Assembly (NCBI GenBank): GCA_900770295.1
Contig: CAAGJQ010000034.1
Location: 1 to 11,402, forward strand
DNA length: 11,402 nt
Reading direction: 5' to 3'
From: an uncultured Oscillibacter sp.
GTDB taxonomy: Bacteria > Bacillota > Clostridia > Oscillospirales > Oscillospiraceae
Position numbers and translations under genes: made by a program. Position 1 is the stretch's first letter. Every line of letters starts with the position of its first letter. A model generated the notes under the pieces. That model was given only the letters and a program-made list of their open reading frames with translations. It searched no databases and was not told where the DNA came from. Below are positions 6,782 to 11,402 of the stretch, piece by piece.

Positions 6782-6804
6782 GGCGGGGAAATCCCCGCCT
6801 TTTT
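6782..6804 (+). terminator. intrinsic terminator after the 258-aa gene
   Basis: GGCGGGG (6782-6788) pairs with CCCCGCC (6793-6799) around AAAT, followed by TTTTT at 6800-6804. It begins four bases after the stop codon and is the strongest rho-independent terminator in the window, closing the 4602-6777 transcription unit. Confidence 0.85.
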
Positions 6805-7188
6805 CCTGCCGGTCCCCGGACAGAGCACAAAGGATGTCGCCGGCGGCTCCGCTTTACCCGGCCATGCGGGGCATGGCCTTGTGGGTTTTCAGTTATGTAG
6901 CCTCAGCGTCGTGTGCGGGCTGTGCCGTGCCTCCATCGTAGCCGGGCTTCTGCGGGCGGGTTGCAAGGTAAGGTGAACCGCTGCGGTCACCCGGTCCCTC
7001 CTTCCCGTCTGCCGTGATTTTCCGGTCGTTCACCCGCTCAGATTTCGCGGTCTCACCCTCCAACTCCCGCCAGCCGTGTGCGTCAGGCTGCGGCTTCCCT
7101 TGCGCCCTTGCAACCCTGCAGGCCCGGCAAAGATGGAGGCACGGCACCGCCCGGTGTCGCGGAATATGTGAACAACGGAGGAAATCCC
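6805..7188. other. non-coding leader region before klcA
   Basis: No convincing gene lies here. It contains the second copy of the 15-base word at 6829-6843, an 8-bp hairpin GGCCATGC 6860-6867 / GCATGGCC 6871-6878 with a 3-base loop, and a looser dyad at about 6973-6992. Open frames crossing it translate to arginine- and cysteine-rich sequence unlike the neighbouring proteins. GGAGG at 7177-7181 is the klcA Shine-Dalgarno. I could not pick a promoter with confidence. Confidence 0.55.
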
Positions 7189-7614
7189 ATGCAGTATGCG
7201 AAACCTGTCACTCTGAACGTTGAAGAGTGCGACCGTCTGTCTTTTCTGCCTTACCTGTTTGGCCTGGATTTTCTGTATGCCGAAGCGTCTGTATACGCGC
7301 TGGCGAAAAAAATGATGCCGGAATATCAGGGAGGCTTCTGGCACTTCATCCGCCTGCCGGACGGTGGCGGTTACATGATGCCTGATGGCGACCGTTTTCA
7401 TCTGGTTAACGGTGAAAACTGGTTTGACCGTACCGTGAGTGCTGATGCCGCAGGCATCATTTTGACTTCCCTTGTGATTAACCGCCAGTTGTGGCTGTAC
7501 CACGACAGCGGGGATGCAGGGTTGACACACCTGTACAGGATGCGTGATGCGCAGTTGTGGAGCCACATCGAATTTCACCCCGAATGCAACGCGATTTACG
7601 CGGCACTGGACTGA
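7189..7614 (+). CDS. klcA: KlcA/ArdB-family antirestriction protein (YubI)
   Basis: The 141-residue protein belongs to the ArdB/KlcA antirestriction family, whose members reduce restriction by type I restriction-modification enzymes in the new host without blocking their modification activity. It has the family's usual length and recognisable stretches: LSFLPYLFG near residues 17-25, YQGGFWHFIRLPDGGGYMMP at 46-65 and an ending around WSHIEFHPECNAIYAALD. No catalytic motif is known for the family. The start at 7189 is chosen because GGAGG at 7177-7181 precedes it; the same frame is open back to 7078, but that extension is unlike the family. It stands alone between a terminator (6782-6804) and a hairpin at 7624, consistent with its own promoter. 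On F the protein is called YubI. Early expression after transfer is expected from its role. Confidence 0.93.
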   Translation: MQYAKPVTLNVEECDRLSFLPYLFGLDFLYAEASVYALAKKMMPEYQGGFWHFIRLPDGGGYMMPDGDRFHLVNGENWFDRTVSADAAGIILTSLVINRQLWLYHDSGDAGLTHLYRMRDAQLWSHIEFHPECNAIYAALD

Positions 7615-7623
7615 TTAACGGAC

Positions 7624-7642
7624 GGGGCGGCAATGCCGCCCC
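7624..7642 (+). other. GC-rich hairpin after klcA
   Basis: GGGGCGGC (7624-7631) pairs perfectly with GCCGCCCC (7635-7642) around AAT. It starts nine bases after the klcA stop and is followed by AAAGGAG (7646-7652), the Shine-Dalgarno of the next gene. No T tract follows, so it is more likely a stabiliser or pause site than a full terminator. Confidence 0.7.
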
Positions 7643-7662
7643 TGTAAAGGAGTCGAAGAAAA

Positions 7663-7854
7663 ATGAACATCAGCACGGAAACACGCGAAATTCTGCGTAA
7701 TTACAGGGCCGTGATTAATGCGCGGCGTCGTGAAATGGGGCAGAAACCGCTCACCACCGCGCAGATTGTTGATGAAATCTGCGATTTTATGGCGAATCAG
7801 CAGGCGGTTTTCCTCGGAGGTCACTACATCCTTCAGGGCAGCAGGCACAGGTGA
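7663..7854 (+). CDS. small protein of unknown function downstream of klcA (63 aa)
   Basis: The 63-residue product starts MNISTETREILRNYRAVINAR and is predicted helical and basic at its N-terminal half, with LTTAQIVDEICDFMANQ in the middle, which could form a short helix-turn-helix-like pair; the match is too weak to call DNA binding. AAAGGAG at 7646-7652 gives strong ribosome-binding support. It is 48 bases downstream of klcA across a hairpin, so the two are probably cotranscribed. I do not recognise a named family. Its small size and position beside an antirestriction gene fit the accessory proteins common in plasmid leading regions. A hairpin (7862-7881) follows its stop. Confidence 0.75.
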   Translation: MNISTETREILRNYRAVINARRREMGQKPLTTAQIVDEICDFMANQQAVFLGGHYILQGSRHR

Positions 7855-7924
7855 TACAGGGCAGGCGGTGGAGGCCGCCTGTCAGCCCGCGCGAAAACCC
7901 CTGGCAGGCTGATGCCTGCCGGAA

Positions 7925-8123
7925 GGGAAGGGGCCACGCTGACGCGTCGCCCGTTACCCTTCCCGTTTGTGATGTGTCCGGAATGTTTTTTCCTGATGTT
8001 ATGTTTCTGTGGTTACTGTTCTTCTTCTTCCTCTTCTTTCCGTTCCTCTCCTGTTTATGGCTTTCCCGGGCGTCCCCCTTGCGGGGCGGGCTGTCGTGAA
8101 CGGAGCCAGCGAAGCTGTCTCCG
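7925..8123. repeat. structured intergenic module, copy 1
   Basis: Colinear with a second copy at 11144-11395. Shared parts in order: a hairpin whose 25-base segment 7928-7952 matches 11146-11170 at 22 positions; a pyrimidine-rich tract (8017-8047 here); the word GAACGGAGC (8098-8106); and a closing stem CGGAG 8101-8105 / CTCCG 8119-8123, which here encloses a second stem CAGC / GCTG. Sequence outside these parts differs while structure is kept, suggesting an old duplication under selection for folding. Confidence 0.5.
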
Positions 8124-8402
8124 CCCTGGCGGGCTTCCATCCCTGACGCGAAACCCTGGCTTGCAGCGACCGTTCCGGTCGCGCCGCCCTTGTCGCGCCG
8201 TGGCCTGCGCTCCTGGCATCCCGGCAAAAAGACGCCGGGATGTAAGGAGCAACGCCGTTTCGCAAACCGCGCTCTTCGTCGTTGCGGCGGGTCCCTGCCC
8301 GTTGTTGTGTCCGGTGCCACACACCCGTATGAATCCCTGTCGCCGGGGGCTGATACAGCCACAACCTGCCGCACTGACTGTCCAGGGTAAATGAACAGCC
8401 CA

Positions 8403-8438
8403 CAAAATTTTTTACCCAAAACCCGGTAAAAAATTTTG
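8403..8438. repeat. perfect 14-bp AT-rich inverted repeat
   Basis: CAAAATTTTTTACC (8403-8416) and GGTAAAAAATTTTG (8425-8438) are exact reverse complements around CAAAACCC. It stands in the middle of the 7855-8818 interval, just after a 13-base word at 8392-8404 that also occurs at 4524-4536 before yubD. It could be a bidirectional terminator, a protein-binding dyad, or a hairpin used when the DNA is single-stranded. Confidence 0.75.
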
Positions 8439-8722
8439 CGTTCTGCCCAGGACAGGTGCGTCAGGCCGTGGCAGTGATGCCCCTTGCGGCGAAGGTTCTC
8501 AAACGGGTGAAGTTCATACCACAGGGAATACAGCAGCAGGTTCCCGCGAAACGTCAAAACCGCGGCTCCCGAAACTCAACGGGTGATGTTCTTTAAAAAT
8601 CAGGATTTATTTCAGGCTCCGGCAATACGCATTTATGTGTTCTGTCAGTCATCCGGCTGGCAGGTAATGAGAACGCAGGAACAGAAGGAGGAAAACACCG
8701 GAAAACGTCAGATGCAGATATG

Positions 8723-8747
8723 AAAAAAGCAGGTCAGGGACCTGCTT
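8723..8747 (-). terminator. minus-strand intrinsic terminator
   Basis: AAGCAGGTC (8727-8735) pairs perfectly with GACCTGCTT (8739-8747) around AGG. Read on the minus strand the hairpin is followed by a run of six T (8728-8723), giving a good rho-independent terminator; on the + strand only TTAAT follows. It implies a minus-strand transcript arriving from about 8750-9000, where no minus-strand gene is credible, possibly an antisense RNA to the leader of the 76-aa gene. Confidence 0.6.
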
Positions 8748-8818
8748 AATCCATGCCGAAGAGACTGTGCAACCAGTCTTTAAGGCACTGTTACCAACCT
8801 GTCATAAGGTATCCATTT

Positions 8819-9049
8819 ATGACTGTAAGCATTGTTTCACCTTCCGCAGCGGCTGTAAAGCCCCGCCGTCATCCCCGTTTCAGACGCGAAGACATCCCCG
8901 CGCCGGAAATTGACCCCGTGCTGAAAGCCTTCGGGCGACACATAGCCCGGAGTTTTCGCCGGGGGCGTGGTGTACACATCCCCGCCATGAAAAACACGGC
9001 CTTCGGGCAGGTGCTCCGCACACTCGAACTGAAACGCGCTTTTAACTGA
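8819..9049 (+). CDS. small, strongly basic protein of unknown function (76 aa)
   Basis: The 76-residue product is very rich in Arg and Lys (KPRRHPRFRREDIPAPEIDP, then FGRHIARSFRRGRG), with a conserved-looking tail MKNTAFGQVLRTLELKRAFN that could form a helix. I do not recognise a characterised family; nucleic-acid binding is plausible from the charge alone. The start at 8819 has AAGG at 8806-8809 nine bases upstream; the in-frame ATG at 8753 has no Shine-Dalgarno and sits directly after a terminator-like hairpin. It is separated from the DUF3560 gene by 51 bases with a hairpin and a new Shine-Dalgarno, so the two probably share a message. A possible antisense RNA may face its leader. Confidence 0.65.
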   Translation: MTVSIVSPSAAAVKPRRHPRFRREDIPAPEIDPVLKAFGRHIARSFRRGRGVHIPAMKNTAFGQVLRTLELKRAFN

Positions 9050-9057
9050 TGAGGTGA

Positions 9058-9077
9058 GCCGCCCCGCGAGGGGCGGC
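9058..9077 (+). other. GC-rich hairpin with GCGA loop
   Basis: GCCGCCCC (9058-9065) pairs perfectly with GGGGCGGC (9070-9077) around a GCGA (GNRA-type) loop, eight bases after the stop of the 76-aa gene. The Shine-Dalgarno of the next gene (AAGGAG, 9087-9092) follows. No T tract is present. Confidence 0.7.
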
Positions 9078-9100
9078 AACAGACGGAAGGAGAACATTTT

Positions 9101-10462
9101 ATGACATTAGCAGCAATCACCATGACCGCCCCGGAAGCCGCCAGCCCTGTGCAGATGTACCGCGCGACCTACTCACCGGATGACAACAAACTGCGCCTGT
9201 ATGCCGTGTCACGTCTTGACCCGGAGACGTATAAAAAAGTGCATGATGCTGGTTTTCGCTGGGCACCAAAACAGGCGCTGTTTGTCGCGCCAGCCTGGAC
9301 ACCGGGCCGGGAAGACGTGCTCCTCTCACTTGCCGGAGAGATTGAGGATGAAGACAGCACGCTCGCTGAACGTCAGGAAGCACGGGCGGAGCGGTTTACC
9401 GGATACAGCGGAAAGCGGGCCAGTGAATCCGCACTGGCACTTGATGAAGTGGAAAGACTGGCCGCGATGATCCCGCCCGGTCAGCCCATTCTTGTGGGGC
9501 ATCACAGCGAACGCCGCGCCCGTCGTGATGCGCAGCGTATTGAAAACGGCATGAAACGAGCCGTGATGCTCTTTGAACGTGCGGAATACTGGGAAGAGCG
9601 GGCGCGGTCGGCACTGCTTCACGCGAAGTATAAAGAACGTCCGGACGTTCGCTGGCGTCGTATCAGGAAAATTGAAGCCGATTTGCGCAAGGCTGAAAAG
9701 ACCATCGCGCAGTCGCAGAAATATCTGACGATGTGGCGGGCTGAATCGCTGGATCTGAATATGGCAAAACTCATCAGCAGTCATGACCATATCAGCGCCT
9801 GTTTCCCGCTGGATACGTATCCGCGCCCGGCAGAAAAAAGCCAGTATGAAGGGAGCCGGTCGTTATGGTCGGCCCTGGATGATGACATCATCACCACGGA
9901 GCAGGCCCGCGAAATTGCGATCCGCTGTCATGAACGGCAGATTCAGCATCAGCAACGCTGGGTTAACCACTATCAGAACCGCCTGATCTATGAGCGTGCC
10001 ATGCTGGACGAAAGCGGCGGCGTGGTTACCCGGACACAGGATTTTGAGCCGGGCGGACAGGTTTTCAGCCGGGGCGAGTGGCTGACCATCATCCGCGTGA
10101 ACAAAAGCAACGGGGCGGTGAGTTCAGTCACAACGCCGAATTACAGTTTTCTCGGGTACAGCGGCACGATGAAAGTGACGCCCGATCGCATCACGGACTA
10201 CAAAGCACCATCGGCAGAAGAGGCTGCCATCGCCAGCCAGGCCGCGAAGCGTCCGCCGGTAGTCAACTATCCGGGGGAAGGTTTCCGGGAAATGACAAAG
10301 GCACAGTGGGCCGCCCTGCCCCGGGACTGTAAGGCCGTGCGCAGTGTGGCAGAAGCAGAAGACCACGGGGCATACCGCTACCGCCGCACAATGGACAATA
10401 ATTTCCGTCTGGTGAATGTGTATATCACCGACATGAAAATCACGGAAATCCCACAGAAATAA
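9101..10462 (+). CDS. DUF3560 domain protein
   Basis: The 453-residue protein has an N-terminal globular part (about 20-75, YSPDDNKLRLYAVSRLDPET onward, with FRWAPKQALFVAPAW), a DUF3560-type region at about 85-215 with the hallmark PPGQPILVGHHSERRARRD (125-143) and helices rich in Arg, Lys and Glu likely to form a coiled coil (EKTIAQSQKYLTMW), and a C-terminal part around GGQVFSRGEWLTIIRVNKSN that looks like a small beta domain. The function of DUF3560 proteins is unknown; they are common on conjugative plasmids and integrative elements, often beside methyltransferases. The charged helices suggest contact with nucleic acid, which is inference. AAGGAG at 9087-9092 supports the start. A methyltransferase gene follows after 46 bases, probably in the same operon. 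Confidence 0.9.
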   Translation: MTLAAITMTAPEAASPVQMYRATYSPDDNKLRLYAVSRLDPETYKKVHDAGFRWAPKQALFVAPAWTPGREDVLLSLAGEIEDEDSTLAERQEARAERFTGYSGKRASESALALDEVERLAAMIPPGQPILVGHHSERRARRDAQRIENGMKRAVMLFERAEYWEERARSALLHAKYKERPDVRWRRIRKIEADLRKAEKTIAQSQKYLTMWRAESLDLNMAKLISSHDHISACFPLDTYPRPAEKSQYEGSRSLWSALDDDIITTEQAREIAIRCHERQIQHQQRWVNHYQNRLIYERAMLDESGGVVTRTQDFEPGGQVFSRGEWLTIIRVNKSNGAVSSVTTPNYSFLGYSGTMKVTPDRITDYKAPSAEEAAIASQAAKRPPVVNYPGEGFREMTKAQWAALPRDCKAVRSVAEAEDHGAYRYRRTMDNNFRLVNVYITDMKITEIPQK

Positions 10463-10467
10463 GGTAT

Positions 10468-10493
10468 ATCCCCCCGGGAAATCCCCGGGGGAT
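10468..10493 (+). other. GC-rich hairpin between DUF3560 and methyltransferase genes
   Basis: ATCCCCCCGGG (10468-10478) pairs with CCCCGGGGGAT (10483-10493) around AAAT, with a single C-C mismatch. It begins five bases after the stop codon and is followed within a few bases by the next Shine-Dalgarno (ACGGAG, 10495-10500). No T tract is present. Confidence 0.65.
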
Positions 10494-10508
10494 GACGGAG
10501 ATAATGAC

Positions 10509-11072
10509 ATGCACAGTCAGTTAAGAGAACGTATCCGGCTGATGCGCGCAAGGCTGGATAACGCCGCGCCGGTTGCTGAAATCCGGGCTGAATCTCAGCT
10601 TTTTGTGACTCCTGCTCCGGTCTGTGATCGCCTGGTGACGCTGGCGGAAATCAGCAACCGTGATCACATTCTGGAACCCTCTGCCGGCACCGGGGCCATA
10701 CTGCGGGCGATTCGGGATACCGCGCCGGAGGCCATGTGTGATGCGGTGGAGATTAACAGCGGGCTGGTCCGGTATCTGCGGGAAAATTTTAACGGTGTCA
10801 GGGTTCAGTGTGGCGACTTCATGGAATGGCAGCCGGTGCAGTATTACAGCCGGATCATTATGAATCCGCCGTTCAGCCACGGGCAGGATATCCGGCATAT
10901 CCTGCGGGCCTTTTCCCTGTTGCGTCCGGGTGGCGTGCTGGTCGCCGTCTGTCTCAACGGACCACGCCAGCAGGAGAAGCTGTTACCGTTTTCTGACGTC
11001 CGCGAGGAGCTGCCGCGCGGCACGTTTGCTTATACCGATGTCCCGACGATGATTATTCGTCTGCGTGCCTGA
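10509..11072 (+). CDS. short class I SAM-dependent methyltransferase (NPPF type)
   Basis: The 187-residue protein carries an AdoMet-binding motif EPSAGTG at 56-62, the acidic strand end VEIN at 80-83, GDF at 102-104 and the catalytic NPPF at 119-122, followed by LLRPGGVLVAV. NPPF/Y is typical of N6-adenine or other exocyclic-amino methyltransferases, and motif I before motif IV is the gamma-type order, unlike YubD. There is little room for a target-recognition domain, so it may act with low specificity, need a partner, or modify RNA or protein instead of DNA. ACGGAG at 10495-10500 supports the start. No restriction enzyme gene is near. In F-like plasmids ssb follows this position. Family membership is certain; substrate is not. 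Confidence 0.85.
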   Translation: MHSQLRERIRLMRARLDNAAPVAEIRAESQLFVTPAPVCDRLVTLAEISNRDHILEPSAGTGAILRAIRDTAPEAMCDAVEINSGLVRYLRENFNGVRVQCGDFMEWQPVQYYSRIIMNPPFSHGQDIRHILRAFSLLRPGGVLVAVCLNGPRQQEKLLPFSDVREELPRGTFAYTDVPTMIIRLRA

Positions 11073-11079
11073 AGACGCC

Positions 11080-11111
11080 GGGCAGGCGGTAGGATAAATG
11101 CCCGTCTGCCC
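11080..11111 (+). other. stem-loop after the methyltransferase gene
   Basis: GGGCAGGC (11080-11087) pairs with GTCTGCCC (11104-11111) with one G-T pair, loop 11088-11103. It starts eight bases after the stop codon and lacks a T tract. It continues the pattern of a hairpin directly behind most stop codons in this region. Confidence 0.55.
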
Positions 11112-11143
11112 GCGCCGGGAAAAGACCGCGCGCCGGTGGCGCT

Positions 11144-11395
11144 GAAAGGGGCCGCGCTCACGCGCCGCCCCTTTCATTACGCGGACGTTCTGATGGGGGC
11201 TTCTGTCTTTTCAGACCTGTCATTTGTCTGTTACTGATGATGTTGTTGTTCCTGCTACTGCTACTGCTCTTCTTTTTCCTGCCGCTCTGATTCTGACTAC
11301 TGCAGTGTTGTCCTGTCTGCCGGGTCGGGTAGCAGCGGCACATTGCTGCGCCGCCGCCCCCTAAGAACGGAGCGTGCGAGTTTCCCCGCACTCCG
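11144..11395. repeat. structured intergenic module, copy 2 (runs to window edge)
   Basis: Colinear with 7925-8123. GAAAGGGGC (11144-11152) pairs perfectly with GCCCCTTTC (11167-11175), with an inner GCG/CGC stem and CTCA loop; then a pyrimidine and trinucleotide-rich tract at about 11238-11282 (CTGCTACTGCTACTGCTC); GAACGGAGC at 11365-11373; and a closing stem CGGAG 11368-11372 / CTCCG 11391-11395 extended by TGCG/CGCA. No gene is visible in 11073-11402. By F gene order this lies upstream of ssb and is a candidate for the promoter or single-strand initiation site of that operon. Confidence 0.5.
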
Positions 11396-11402
11396 CTCAG
11401 GC

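Larger units (their letters stand above)
7855..8818. other. long non-coding, highly structured interval
   Basis: Nearly 1 kb without a supportable gene. Perfect stems in order: CAGGCGG 7862-7868 / CCGCCTG 7875-7881; GGCAGGC 7903-7909 / GCCTGCC 7914-7920; GGGAAGGG 7925-7932 / CCCTTCCC 7957-7964; a pyrimidine tract at about 8017-8047; GCGACC 8166-8171 / GGTCGC 8177-8182; CATCCCGGC 8217-8225 / GCCGGGATG 8234-8242; an AT-rich 14-bp dyad at 8403-8438; a minus-strand terminator at 8723-8747; and AGACTG 8762-8767 / CAGTCT 8774-8779. Two tiny overlapping frames (about 8669-8725 and 8720-8749, the second encoding MKKAGQGPA) could be leader peptides. The density of structure suits a regulatory or single-strand element. 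Confidence 0.55.

Noticed and set aside
7078..7188. N-terminal extension of KlcA to 7078
   Set aside because: The extra residues are unlike the family, and a strong GGAGG precedes the ATG at 7189, giving the usual 141-residue length.
7787..8557. 256-codon open frame on the minus strand across the long non-coding interval
   Set aside because: Its translation is low in complexity and rich in Arg, Lys and Gly, shows no family features, has no clear Shine-Dalgarno, and overlaps the end of the 63-aa gene. It is better explained as a chance frame in GC-rich, hairpin-rich DNA.
8753..8818. Longer 98-residue form of the basic protein starting at 8753
   Set aside because: There is no Shine-Dalgarno, and the extension lies over two hairpins; 8819 has a spaced AAGG.
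11158..11391. 77-codon minus-strand frame with a Ser-rich run
   Set aside because: It is the antisense reading of a trinucleotide-rich tract; the run of serines reflects base composition, not a protein family.

Overview
The window is part of an F-like (IncF) conjugative plasmid of an enterobacterium, most likely Escherichia, Shigella or a close relative. The basis is recognition of SopA, SopB and the 43-bp sopC repeats, followed by the gene order I know from the plasmid F leading region, including a KlcA/ArdB antirestriction gene. All convincing genes lie on the + strand.

Layout. 1-179: right end of an IS3-family element (IS629/IS1203-like) with the last codons of its transposase. 180-569: F-type leader of the partition operon, with four CTTTGC SopA-operator motifs. 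570-2707: sopA and sopB, overlapping by one base. 2761-2785: terminator hairpin. 2797-2968: sopC, reduced to about four 43-bp units (two intact, two degenerate border units), against twelve in F. 2969-3291: structured spacer with DnaA-box-like sites. From 3292 the base composition is visibly richer in G+C and the content is that of the leading region: a DUF1281/Api92-like protein, a beta-class DNA methyltransferase (YubD), a 73-aa protein, a DUF1380 protein, a 258-aa protein of unknown role, the antirestriction protein KlcA, a 63-aa protein, a long non-coding interval (7855-8818), a 76-aa very basic protein, a DUF3560 protein and a short NPPF methyltransferase. In F-like plasmids ssb follows next, outside this window.

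How it works together. SopA, SopB and sopC keep the plasmid stably inherited. The rest is probably the part of the plasmid that enters a recipient early in conjugation; + strand genes would point toward oriT, beyond the right end (inference from F). KlcA blocks type I restriction, and two methyltransferases without partner nucleases may modify incoming DNA, so the block is plausibly an anti-defence and establishment set. The unknown genes among them are candidates for the same role.

Most unusual signals: the shortened sopC; a recurring 'stop codon - GC-rich hairpin - Shine-Dalgarno' design at most gene junctions; a structured intergenic module present twice (about 7925-8123 and 11144-11395), a possible single-strand promoter or initiation element; a perfect 14-bp AT-rich inverted repeat at 8403-8438; and a minus-strand terminator at 8723-8747 with no annotated minus-strand gene upstream of it.
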